A stretch of DNA of 64,000 bases from Dryococelus australis (lineage: Eukaryota; Arthropoda; Insecta; Phasmatodea; Phasmatidae), in contig CM057009.1 in NCBI GenBank assembly GCA_029891345.1, positions 309,321,666-309,385,665 on the forward strand, given 5' to 3'. Positions 38,068-49,389 of this stretch are shown here, piece by piece. The notes beneath the pieces are model-generated. The model had not been told where the DNA came from and searched no databases. It worked only from the letters and a program-made list of their open reading frames with translations. Each line of letters opens with the position of its first letter. The first letter of the stretch is position 1. The translations under genes and the position numbers were made by a program.

Positions 38068-39042
38068 GCGTTAATCATTATAATAATGCTGTAGAAACTT
38101 TAATTATAATGTGTATATAGCAGCAATAACAGTAGGTCTTCCCATTTTTGGGGGGGGGGGGGGGGAATTCCCAAATATGATACGGGCCTCGAAATTCGTG
38201 CTTTTAAGTCATTTACAGGCCTATAATTAATATCCTACAGGGTACAGCTCTACATAATCATCTTAGTTATAATGCAGACACTTGGATTATAATGTGTACA
38301 TAGCAGCCATTCGGTATGTCTTCCCATTTTCGAAAATAATAATTCCGAAATTTGAGGCGCCCCTCAAAATTCGTTCTATGTAATTTACGGGAGTATAATT
38401 AATATCCTACGAGGTATAGCTCCATGTTATCATTATAATTATGATGTAGACACTTTGGTTATAATGTATATGTAGCAGCTATACGGTATATCTTCCCATT
38501 TTTTATTTTTTATAATTCTGAAATTTGAGGCGCGCCTCAAAATTCGTGCTTCTTAGTCATTTACAAGTGTATAATTAATCTCCTACGAGGTATAGCTCTA
38601 TGTAATCATTATAATTATGATCTAGACACTTTGATTGTAATTTTTATATAGCGGCTATTCAGTGTGTCTTCTCATTTTCGAAAAAAATTCTTACGAAATT
38701 TGAGATGCGCCTCAAAATTTGTGCTTCTGAGTCATTCACATGCGTATAATTAATATCCTATGGGGTATAGCTCTATGTAATCATTATAATTATGATCTAG
38801 ACACTTTACTTATAATGTGTATATAGTGGCTGTTCTGTATGTCTTCCCATTTTCGAAAATAATAATTCCAAAATTTGAGACGTGCCTCAAAATTCGTGCT
38901 TCTTAGTCATTTACAGGCCTACTATTAATCTCCTACGGAATATAGTGCTACGTTATCGCTATAATTATAATGTAGACACTTTGATTATAATGTATATATA
39001 CCGGCTAAACGGTATGTCTTCCCATTTTCAGAAAAAAAAATC
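38068..39042 (+). repeat. Tandem array, about six units of about 175 bp
   Basis: The marker tcttcccatttt recurs at 38137, 38319, 38491, 38667 (ctt-c-tcatttt variant), 38842 and 39017, spacings of 172-182 bases. Each unit also carries ataattaatmtcctac, gtatagctctatgtaatc, attataattatgatgtagac and a palindromic core of the type tttgaggcgcgcctcaaa. Units are diverged from one another by roughly a tenth or more by eye. The first is interrupted by a 16-base poly-G run (38150-38165). The array stops about 200 bases short of the retrotransposon that follows. Confidence 0.9.
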
Positions 39043-39261
39043 TGAGCGAACGAGCTATTATGGACAAGGCTTAATGCAGTATTCCTATTCATGATGCAGT
39101 GATTTTTAGTAAATATACTGTAAATCGGTGTCAGACCGTTGTCAATTCAATCTCTTGACAATAATTAATACATGAGGAAAGAGGAAATCATCAAAATCAC
39201 TGTGAAATCTGTCACAAAATTTTGAGAATTAGCGATAATAGAGACAGACTCTTAGGTCCAT

Positions 39262-40115
39262 CTATTCGAGACTGTGTGGTGAATGTGAAAGGCATTAGCC
39301 GGGCGAAGGCAGACTATTTGACTAAATTGTGTACAGAATTCAAAACATGGCACAGCTGTTTAGTGCAGAAGTAGTTTGCCTACTGTTCGATTGATGGAGT
39401 TAACAACCATCGACGACATCTCCATAACAACAGTGAAAGTTAATGATGTATCTCTTGTAAATGTATACAAGTCTCCAACAACTAAATGGCCAGACAATGT
39501 TTTGAAGACATATCATCATCCCGCACTATACTGCGGTGATTTTAACAGCCACGGCACAGATTGGGAATATCAATCTGATTATGACAATGGCGAGAAATTA
39601 ACGGAACATGCCACACTACTAGATGGAATCGTGACTACAACCCTGACCTTTGCTTTGTTAGTTCAAATGATGAAGGAATCCCGCTGGATGTGACTTGAAT
39701 AGTCGTATCTGGGTGTCCCAACAGCCAGCAGCATCCCGTTATCATTAAAATCGGTCTCAAAGTCCCACTTGTTAAATCCGTGATAAGACCTCGATGGAAT
39801 TTCTGCAAAGCCAACTGGGATGCTTATGCTAAAGAGCTGGATGATACCATCAGCTTTATCCATCCAACTGCTTCCAATTGTGACAGGTTTGTTGGCCTTG
39901 TTATTAAAATAGCAAAGAAACTCATCCCTAGAGGATATCGTAAAGAATACATTCCATGTTGGCATGAGGACACTAATCGTCTGTATGAAGAGTTTAAAGA
40001 CTCAAACGACCCTCAGACAGCAGAACTGTTGAAGTCATTGGACACAGCTCGTAGAGAAAGATGGACTGAAACTGTATCAGGATTATCTTTCTCCCACTCA
40101 TCTAGAAAAGCTTAG
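39262..40115 (+). pseudogene. LINE endonuclease domain (EEP family) and linker, broken
   Basis: This would nick the target DNA to prime reverse transcription. It begins in one frame with VNVKGISRAKADYLTKLCTE (39270-39350), the usual start of the apurinic-type endonuclease. It then skips the QET-containing segment (a deletion near 39360) and resumes in another frame with VNVYKSP and the catalytic GDFNSH at 39535-39552. NPDL-type residues near 39640 are out of frame, and a stop follows at 39691. The linker (39780-40115) reads RPRWNFCKANWDAYAKEL, a motif common between endonuclease and RT in this group. With the catalytic His/Asp segment partly missing and at least three frame changes, it is non-functional. 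Confidence 0.8.
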
Positions 40116-40329
40116 AGTTTACTATGCAAGTTAGGTGCTGCTACTCCAGCGAATCCAAATGACACTAAGATCCATCCAAACAAAGTTGCTCATCGCATTG
40201 TCAGAATGTCCAAAGTTGCTGCCGACAGGAAATTTACCAGAACCATTATTGGAAAATTCAAATTGCTGAGAAGAAATTAGCCAAAGACAAGCTACTTTGC
40301 AAGACCTTTCGAAGTAGACAAAATCAGAC

Positions 40330-40608
40330 ATGATGCAGTTGAATCATCTGCCAAAATTGTTCAAGTCAACAGAGATTGTGGCTCTACTGAAGCCTGGCAA
40401 GCCTACTGATCTGCCTAAATGCTATAGACCTATAGCTCTACTTTCAGTAATCCTGAAGCTATTTGAAAGACTTATTTATAATCATATAAGTTCAATCATA
40501 GACAAAATAATTCTACCCAAGCAAGCAGGCTTTCAAAATGGTAGATGTTGCACGGACCAAGTCTTAACTCTACAAACTCCATTGGAGAAGGTTTTCAATG
40601 CAAACTGA
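40330..40608 (+). pseudogene. LINE reverse transcriptase, N-terminal part
   Basis: A 92-codon frame holds the first RT blocks: ALLKPGKPTDLPKCYRPIAL (about 40385-40440), LFERLIYNHIS, and QAGFQNGRCCTDQVL, matching the conserved order PKxYRPISLL / KxxExxI / QxGFRxxRSTxDQ of non-LTR RTs. It runs into a stop at 40606; the rest of the RT continues in a different frame at 40598. Confidence 0.85.
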
Positions 40609-41929
40609 AAACAGGTGTAGTCTTCGAAGATCTAACCGCTGCATATGGGGAAAAGGCCTTTTATACAAACTCTTAAAGGTCATTCCATGTATCACCACTT
40701 GCAATCTCATATGCAACCTGCTGAGCAACAGATTCCTGCAAGTCTTCATGAACAGAAAGCGTAGTAGCCTGATGAGGTTGAACAACGGATTGCCCCAAGG
40801 AAGTGTTTTAGCCCCCTTAGCCGACCTACCACTCTCTATTGCAAGAAAGTTCATGTATGAAGACGACATTGCATATGCCATCTGGATGAGCAGCTTCAAA
40901 CAACTGAACCGTGCCCTGACCAATGAAATGAAGGTGTTTGTTGAATTTTGCAAACACTGGAGACTGAAACCTAGCATCACAGAAACCAAAGTTGCATGCT
41001 TTCATCTGAACAACAGAATGGCCAATGCCAAACTGGAAGTGGACTTTGACGGTCAACCTCTCAAGCACAACTACAAGCTGAAGTATTTGGGAGTGGTTCT
41101 TGATAGAACTCTGTCATATAAACCACATCTTGGAAGTCTGCATGTTAAATTGAGTTCCCGTTATAACATCATTCAGAAGTTGGCGTCATCATCATGGGGA
41201 GTGAAAGCCAGTTGCCTTCGTATATCCAGCTTGGCATTAGTGTATGCAGCCGCAGAATATTGTTGCCATGTGTGGATTAACAGCAGTCACGTGAATCTAG
41301 TAGACGTCCAGCTAAACTCTGCCATGCGTACCATCTGCGGCGCAGTAAGATCGACACCTGTCATCTGGTTACCTGCTCTGTCTAACATCCTCCCTCCTGA
41401 CATTAGGAGGCAGAAAGCTCTGTTGCGGGAATATGTTAAGACAAGGAACTCTATTGGAACCCCGCTGCATGACGATTTTTCAAGGCATGTTCCTTCAAGG
41501 CTTAGGTCGAGAAAACCGCCACTGAAACTAGCTGAAGACCTAGACATGAATGGCTTATACCCATATTTGGAGTGGCTGCAAATATGGACAGAATCGAACA
41601 TAAGCAGTCCATTGTTCGCGTTCGGTGAAAAGAGGAAAGACGAATTTATGCTTGATAGGAAATTGTGGTGTACTTTGAATAGACTTCGGACTGGGCATGG
41701 TCACTGCAATTCTATGTTGCACAAATGGAGACTCAGAGACGATCCATCCTGTCCCTGCGGTCATGAAGATCAGACCATACGTCATCTTCTCCTAAAATGC
41801 CATCAGCTATCATGCCCTGGACCCACTGATGATATGAAAGATTTGTCTGGTGATGCGATAAAGTGGTTGAAGTCACTAAATATTTGGTTTTTATTATTTT
41901 CTTTCCAAAATTGTATTGATGAAGCATAA
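40598..41929 (+). pseudogene. LINE reverse transcriptase, catalytic and C-terminal part (443 codons)
   Basis: This is the longest open frame in the window. The first residues read through the AYD-containing catalytic block in a damaged form. NNGLPQGSVLAP (about 40785-40820) is followed by a deletion of several residues and then the active-site box YEDD (40856-40867), where the family has YADD. Next come the thumb (KYLGVVLDRTLSYKPHL) and a C-terminal region with LRTGHGHCNSMLHKWRLRD and a Cys/His cluster CPCGHEDQTIRHLLLKC at about 41750-41800, which is typical of Jockey/RTE-like LINEs. There is no RNase H domain. The frame stayed open for over 1.3 kb, so this half is younger or less damaged than the 5' half. 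The missing stretch before the active site and the Ala-to-Glu change argue against activity. Confidence 0.9.
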
Positions 41930-41948
41930 GCTATAAATAAAATAAATG

Positions 41949-43228
41949 CAGAAAAGCAGCCTTTCATTGCATGCCACAAATCATTCACTTTTTTTTTTTA
42001 GTTTTACTTTTTAAAATGCAAATCAGTTGAGCAAGCAAAATGTTTCACATCACGTGAGGCACTGATAGATCCCATCTACACTGCAAGCGTGCATTTGACC
42101 TTTGCACGCGAGCTTCCTTTCTCATTCTCACTTCCTCCGAAACAGGCCCAGCAGGTGGCGTAAACGAGTAGTGGCAAGGGGGGGGGGGGGAGAACTCCCT
42201 TCACCAACCTGTGTGACAAACAACTCGCAGCGAACATCGCCCTTGGTGGAATAAGCACATCCTTTGCCTGGAAAATGTGGTATTTTTTTGTTATTCTTGC
42301 TTGAATGCATGTGACCTCCTTCATCTTTTCTTCTGTTTCCCTCCCTTGGGTGCTGTCAAGTCGGGTGATGCAGCTGAAAAAAATAAAGTTCCGATAGCAA
42401 GGGGCTAAACATTTCACGAGTTATGGCAGTAAATAACAACACTTGCCCCATGTTTGACAGATAGATGCCATGCCCCATTAGAACACTGCCTGGTTTTTTT
42501 TCTCCCCCCCCCCCCCCCCCACTTACTGTACTCTGCCACTTTCAGAATAGCATGGAAAGCTATAACATGGGTCTGAGTTATGTCCTCCAACAGCCGCGTT
42601 ATATTGGGCTTTTACTGTAATTCCATAATTAGCACTTTGATTAATAAAATGTGTATGTATTAAATTTCTTTTGTTTACCTTACAATGAAATACCTTAACA
42701 TCTAGTTGAAATAATTTTCTTAGAGGCCTTACCACTGTTTGATCTTAGGGGAATTATGCTTGTGTATATTATACAGGATGAGGCAGACTTGGATTTACCC
42801 TAACCAGTCATGTGGGAGGTCTCAGTTTTGATCATAGATTTCCTGATCACGGATAAAAAATACATGGATCTTAGATTGGCATGAAACTTTGCTTGTGATT
42901 GACTTCTCATTTCCTGATGCTATGATGCATCTGTTCATTTAATTTAGAAGAAAATTAACGAGTTTTTTTGGGTGTTACTACTGGTTTTTATTTAAACTGT
43001 GTAACCTGGTTGAATGCATTGTTTGCCAGACATTTATATTGTGAAAAAAGCTTTGAGACATAAGTATTTCAAGAAATGTTCACACAATTATGGAAATGAA
43101 AAATATTTTTAATCATTTACAAGGAAATTTTTGCAAACTTTGTGACCTTTTCTGTGTTTAGTCCAAATCTCAGTTTATTACCAAGCTTGTTTATTATTTT
43201 TAAAACCAGTATTCTGAAGTAGGTACAC
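41949..43228. other. AT-rich DNA with poly-G and poly-C tracts
   Basis: No gene is seen. A 13-base G run lies at 42178-42190 and a 17-base C run at 42504-42520. Confidence 0.6.
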
Positions 43229-43912
43229 CAGTAGAATCCCGTTGTAGCAAGCACGGCTACTGCGAGAACACTGGTATAATGAGGTCTTTTTGAGGAACTG
43301 TCAAAAAATCGCAAAATTATTCCACGAAAAGTTTTAATCTTACGAGTTGAAACCTGTGCCGCAAGATTGTGTGAAATATGCTTGTGGCGGGACTCGTGAC
43401 CGTGTGAAGCATGCTTTTGTTATCTGTCGGCCGTATCTCTACTCCCTCGCCCTGCCTCCTCGTTTCCCTAAGTACCTCTGTTTTCTCTCATGTGTCACAT
43501 TCTTCTGCCTTGCTACCTAACCCCCCTCTCACTGTTTCAATGAACCAGTTCTGCTTTTCTGTAGTCGTTCATGGTCATTATGCTGTCAACTGTGTTTGGT
43601 TTCAAACAATTTGGCATATTTGGGTCAAACGTTATTGTTAAATGAAAATAAATTTCATTTAAACATAACAGTCCAAGCGATAGCTGGAATCGAATACAGC
43701 TACATATTAACAGATCTTTGCCGGGGTTTTTTTCCATACTGTAGCATACCAATCAAAGATAGGGACATAACTACTACTACATTTTATCACTCTGCTATAA
43801 AGAACTTAATTTTAATCCATTTTTATAAAGTTTTCCTGAATTTTTACTGGTTTTGAGTAAGTCTTGCATCATGCAGGTTTCGTCAGTTGAAAATTTATAA
43901 TTTGCCAGAGAC

Positions 43913-44793
43913 TACCGTATTTACTGGCATAATTCTCGCACTGGCACAATTCACGCCCCGTTTTAATGGTGCTGAATCGGGGAGGGGGGGTGGAACTTTT
44001 CCTTTATTATTTCACGCAGCATGTTTCTCTCAACGAGGCATGTAATGCTAATGGGCACGCGTGGCATGCGCTTTGTTCGACCGCGCCAGGTCACTGAGAC
44101 TTCAAGGTCGCTGGTCACATTATCAATTTCTGGCTGCCGCACCGTGCTGCAAACATGTAAGCAAAATCAGTCACTGAGTTATTTGTATGCGGGTGGTCTT
44201 TTTAATGCGAAGGGAATAGTTTACATTTATATTAATTTTTATTTAGTAGGAATGCATAATGGGTAAATTTGTTAGTCAAACTGCTGCATTTAAACTTATT
44301 TCAGGTAATTGTGTATGCAGAGGAACACAGCAATAGAGAAGCGTGCCGAAACTTCATTGTTTCTGAGTTTAATGTGCATGTCGTGTTTTCCCAATACTGG
44401 GCTGCTGTTACGAAGTGAATCAGACCTGTAACGACATCAGCGGCGGGCGGCTGCCGCCCGCCAGTTTAATCATGTAGCGACTGACTGACAGCTGCCCGCC
44501 CGAGGATCTAGGCACTCGCCCAGCTACGTGCACACAGCAATGTTTTCACTGCTAGCCCCAGCACACGAGTGATTTAATTTTGTGTGTGTATCTTCAAATC
44601 TATTATCAATAAATAAAGTGCTGTGTTTTTAAAATACGTATACCCCACGGTTGGCAAGGGATTACGTAAGTAGACCCCATTTTAATGTTTACATGCATGT
44701 GCCGTGGTAATTCCTTGCATAATTCATGCACCCTAATTTTTGCACTAAAATCCTATAAAGTAGGTGCAAAAATTATACCAGTAAATACGGGTA
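43913..44793. mobile_element. Nested inverted-repeat element (CCGTATTTACTGG ends)
   Basis: The left end taccgtatttactggcataa (43913) and the complement of the right end (accagtaaatacgggta, ending 44793) form an inverted repeat of about 29 bases. The 881-bp interior has no transposase frame. It lies wholly inside the 43229-45156 element, so it inserted later. The same end sequence occurs alone at 3952. Confidence 0.75.
44442..44462. repeat. Perfect GC hairpin, 9-bp stem and 3-nt loop
   Basis: ggcgggcgg, ctg, ccgcccgcc: a perfect inverted repeat made only of G and C, inside the nested element. Confidence 0.9.
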
Positions 44794-45156
44794 TTTGGTT
44801 TGAAGGGGTTGTGTGGATCTGTGATTGGCAAGTTCTCGCTTGCAGGGCAGTGCTTTGGCGGCCAAGTAAGCAATAGCAGGAAATGTGTACGCCAAGCATC
44901 TGATAGCAGGATCAGCTGCTATACTTACATGGTGTGGTCAGATTTTCCGCTCATTTTCACGCAGTCAGTTTTCATATAACAGGGTATTTTAATGTTATGT
45001 TGGTTTGAACATCATTTGAAAGCAATTTTAGGGTGATGTTTATGTAGTAGGCCCTACTGGAGATCAAAATCGGTCTAATTCAGAAACAGCGAGGACATTC
45101 TTCTAGCGAGGATCGAACCTGGAACCGTGACATCTCGCTATAATGGGATTTTACTC

Positions 45157-48100
45157 TAATGGGCAATAAATTAGACACTGCAATGTTTTTTTTCTCTGTT
45201 TTAAGTAGTTTCAATGTTGTATGAATTTTACTGAATTATTTTCAAGTGTGTATAATTTTGTTTGTATTCATAAAACAAAATTATAAGTCAGTGCTATATG
45301 TTGGTGTAATTCTAAACTACATTTGTCTGCTAAATTTTAAAGTAGAATAAATATTTCTATTTGCCTAGGCAATTTCTTTATAAATACAGTTAACTCTCGA
45401 TTCACCTAGGTAATGGTGGGGAGGATGGGCATGGTAAATAAAAATCATCTGAGCAAGTTAAACTTAATGAAAAGCTAAAGCACAATGCCGCACATAGGCC
45501 GAGTACAATGGGTCCCCTATTTACCTTTTCCGCAGGAAAATGAGACTCAACACTAACGGAATGCTAACGTTTTAACAAGTTGAGATTTCATCACATTTTT
45601 CCTCCAGGTCTCCAGCACTATGTTAACAGATAAAGCAAAAACATTTGAAAAACTGCAGCACTGCATAACTGCAAATAAAATGCCAGTAGTGAAGACCATT
45701 TTGAAACAAACTATCGTGGAAAAATAAGGCATGTATTGATGAAATATAAAACAATGTTAGTGGGTAAAGGCTGTTCGCAATAAAGTGAGCAGTTTTGAAA
45801 TCAACCTTAGAAAAAAGTCACCGCTCCTACCTGCATATATTTTAACGGACGCACTGAGTGACATGCGCCCTGTAAAGTTGGTAACGATGGATGAGAAGTA
45901 GTTCCATATCTAGAAGTAGAATAAAAGTGTTAGGGTAACCATTTGTGATAACTTAAATTATTTCTTTCGCTGTCTGTTATTTTAATGGATCTAAGTGTTA
46001 AAATTACCATTTGTAACATATTTACTTTTCTAATAACTCCACATTTTCACCTGACCGACACACGAACAAAGTGATGAGGCCCATGGCAATGTTAATGTTA
46101 CATAAAGCGGGAGACTACACAACGTGCATACAAGTAGATCTTTAGCAGGGCTTTCAAAAGTGCTTATTTTATCATGAATAGCCTATAAACGTGTTGTGAT
46201 TAAAATTCATTAAACGCTAGCTTATTCATAAAAGCATTTCCTTTTAAACATAAGCAGCTGTATTGGGTACTGCTTAAGGTTGCTGCCTCGTGCATGAACT
46301 GCTAAGCAAAAGAATCGGGTTTTACATGCTAAATGATTTTATACATATCTCTGCTATCTTTCACGATAGGGATTTCAGACAAAAGAACACTTTGTGCCCT
46401 TTGAAGAGATCTATGCTATAGAAGAGCAAGTAGGAGTAAAATAGTGAGAGTTTGTGCTTTTATTATTGAGTCTATAAAGCTTAATTTACCTGCAATTTTC
46501 AGGGTATTAAAAATTTTACAAAAAAATATGTGTAGAAATGTGGCATGGGCAAATACAGACTTAATGTTTTTTGTTTGAAAGTTATATTGGGAAAGGTGAC
46601 CAAGACATGCATAAGATAATTAAACACACAACCTTTCACTCAGCTGGTCATGTACTAGTCATCTGCATTAACATCACACAGTAACGGGACAAAATTACAG
46701 CATGTAATCAAAGCATCCATAAGAACAATGTACCACTATGTAATAAAATTGTTAATAACGTACAGTATTTATCTACAAATGGTCACCTTTGCATAAGGGT
46801 TTTGCATATATTTTCAGGCCTGAGTATATTAATTTTTTCATTATGAGGTTTGCTTTTACATTCTTGTCATTCCATTAAATGTTTCAGTAAATAACTATGT
46901 AAAACTCTTTAATAAAATTATAAGCCTACAAAATTATGCGATTATAATTTATTTGCTCCATGTATTCTCTCTCTGTATGTAAACAATACACAAATGCATC
47001 ACTGAACATTCCTTGCATCGTGTAACTCAATTTTTCTAGTTCCCTCTCTCTTTCCTTACCAGTCAAATGCTACTACAGCTGGTGGAAAAATAGTGAAAGA
47101 GGTGCAATGCTAGAAAATTGTAACATTGCACATTACAGTGTAAAGGCAATGAAGTTTCCACTGCAATTTTCTTTTTTGCAATAAAAAAGCAAATTGTAGA
47201 GCAATGACTGCACTGAGAAATGTTCATACAGCATGTAGTAGAATCCACGAGATGAAAAATGTGTGTATGTAATCATTTATATCATCAACAAACACATTGA
47301 ATAAACATGTTATGATGATGTTCTGTTCTTAGTTTTTTCTATCTAGAATTTCTTGCTATCCTCCATCACATTACAGTACTGCATACTGCCTCTTCCCTCC
47401 TTTCCCTCGTCTGTTGGTAATGAGTGGAAGTGAAACAGAGGCAATATCTTGCACTGTTTATTTTTAGATCTTTACTGTCTAACCAAATTCCGGAGATGAA
47501 GGCAGCTGGCCGGCAACGCATGCCAGTAATGTATCACAGGCCAGGAGACATAAGTTATGGTTGGTATTAAATTTTAATGCGTTGGCATTTGAGATGCAAA
47601 TATTTTTAATACCCAACAGAGAGATGTTGCACTTTCAAACTGAATGGACTTAACTGAACGAATTTACTGACAACTGTACCTGAAACTTTTTTCTTCTAGT
47701 ACAACTGTCAACTCCCCCCCTCCACTTACCCCTTATCAAGTGTCATAATGGGACTCCAGAACACAAGTATGATTCACATGGTGCATGTTTATACTATCGT
47801 TGTACAAAAACAAATTTTACTAATATTATTGTGTTTAAGTCTATAGAGTGTAAACTGTTTATAGAAAGGAAGTACGGCCCAGTTAAGCAGCAAAGTTAAT
47901 CTGCCGCCAGAAAATTGAAAGTTGAGTATACATAAATTTGGCTCTCAAATACTGTTAAAGCAATATGCATTGGTAATCCTTGAAATTATTTCTACAAAAC
48001 ATATGACAATGTAGACACATGAGAATTATCTGCAAAATCTTCTCTTTCCAGAAGCAAACATTTTGTCATAAGCTTAAATTCAGTGTTTCTCGTACAAGAA

Positions 48101-49060
48101 AAGGGACTGGTTTTTATATTCTAATTCTCTTTTCTAGTTTTCCATTTTGTCTGTTCAGAGTGATGGGCTTAAATGCCATTATCTAATTAAATAATAAAAA
48201 TTCTTTTTAAATAAAGAAATGTATCATATTTAATGCTGAAGTGAAATATTTCTCAATTTATATTTTACAACTGTAAACAACCACCAAATTCATATTGCTC
48301 AAAAACAGTTAAAATATTATAAAGTTTATTTCTGGTACGTATACTTAACATCACTTACTACTTTGTTTTTTGATCATGGCTTTGTACCACTATATTTGGC
48401 AGTTTGTAATAAAGTTCAGCTCCATCTTCAGACAGGTATTAGCTTGAATGGTGCAATAATAAACGGTATACTGCAACAATCATAGGTAAAATTTGAAAAT
48501 GATTTCAAATCAAGCATTGAACTTAAATGGCGTAACCGGTCATTACTGTTCCACTAGACAACTACAGATTACCATATTTGTCAGTGTACTGCAACAGACA
48601 GTAATTAAGTATACAGAAATACTTGGTAGCCTGTAGACCTTCATTGTATGTAGTGGTATCCATCCATATATTCTTTTACCGTAATCTCTCTTCAATCAAG
48701 GCTTCTAGAACTACTGTTTCTATTATCAGCAAATTGGTTTTTGTAGACAGTTTCCTCAACTATGATACAAGGATTCCATTATGCATGGGATTTTCTGTTT
48801 TCTCAAAAAATGGCCGTAGCTCACAATACCGTCACCATCCCACTCTTTTAGTTGTGGACAGTGAAAGCAATAAATATTTAATGCTAGTGGCTTGGCATTG
48901 TGAAGAGGACCAGGGGTAGAAAGCAGTTTTTGTCTATGTCAAGTGCTACTCTCGCCTTCTCCCCCATCCCTTGATGCCCCCCCCCCCCCCCTAATTCTCC
49001 AGCGTCCATCGGAGATGTCAAAACGAGCTGCTTGGAATTCGAGCTGCTTGTTTACTTCCT
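45157..49060. other. AT-rich intergenic DNA, with one possible transposon end
   Basis: No gene is supported in 3.9 kb. The string cagttaactctcgattcacc at 45389 resembles a pogo/Tigger terminal repeat (CAGTTAACTCTCGATTA type), but no partner end was found. A 15-base C run lies at 48977-48991. The 98-codon frame at 48623-48919 has no recognisable domain. Confidence 0.45.
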
Positions 49061-49210
49061 GCCAGTTTTTTTTTTTTTTAATAGCCTAGCTGCTGGAACA
49101 TGTTAAAAATCTGCCAGTTTGTTTGGGGTAGCCTAGCTGTGTGAACGTGTTGGAAAGCCAACAGTTTGTTTGGAATAGCCTACCTATGGAAACATGTTCA
49201 AATGCCACCG
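49061..49210 (+). repeat. Three diverged tandem units of about 50 bp
   Basis: Units start at 49061, 49113 and 49158 with gccagttt/aacagtttgtttgg, then tagcctagctg, then gaacatgtt. The first is stretched by a T run. The array lies just upstream of the Tigger-like relic and may be part of it. Confidence 0.7.
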
Positions 49211-49389
49211 AAATGTACCAACAGTAGCTGAGACATCACAAAAGTGAAGCAGCCTAGAAAAGAAATGTTATACATTGTGTCAAAAAAAATACATTTTAAA
49301 CAGTTTTATGAATGGTGAATCATGCGCTTCTGTAGCAAGAGTGATAGGAATAAATAAGTAAAAATGAATGAAGATGCTATTAGAAACAG

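Larger units (their letters stand above)
39190..41948 (+). mobile_element. Non-LTR (LINE) retrotransposon, endonuclease plus RT, decayed
   Basis: The order endonuclease, linker, reverse transcriptase, C-terminal Cys motif and an A-rich 3' end (ctataaataaaataaatgca, to about 41948) is that of a single-ORF2-type LINE of the Jockey/RTE grouping. The 5' part has frameshifts, stops and deletions; the 3' part keeps one long frame. No terminal repeats are present, as expected. I did not find a clear target-site duplication. Confidence 0.85.
43229..45156. mobile_element. Outer DNA transposon with pogo/Tigger-like inverted ends (no transposase)
   Basis: The left end cagtagaatcccgttgtagc (43229) and the complement of the right end ctcgctataatgggatttta (45134-45156) match at most positions, and both ends sit near TA. 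CAGTRGAATCCCGTT-type ends are typical of pogo/Tigger relatives of Tc1/mariner. The 1.93 kb interior has no transposase and contains another inverted-repeat element, so this is a non-autonomous or gutted copy. The right arm also carries a tRNA-like string (minus strand ggttcgatcctcgc near 45115). Confidence 0.65.

Noticed and set aside
45389..45415. A second pogo/Tigger element starting at cagttaactctcgatt
   Set aside because: No matching opposite end could be found to the right or left; recorded only as a possible solo end.
48623..48919. 98-codon plus-strand frame
   Set aside because: It looked protein-like at first (mixed composition) but lacks a family match, acceptor/donor sites or a promoter.
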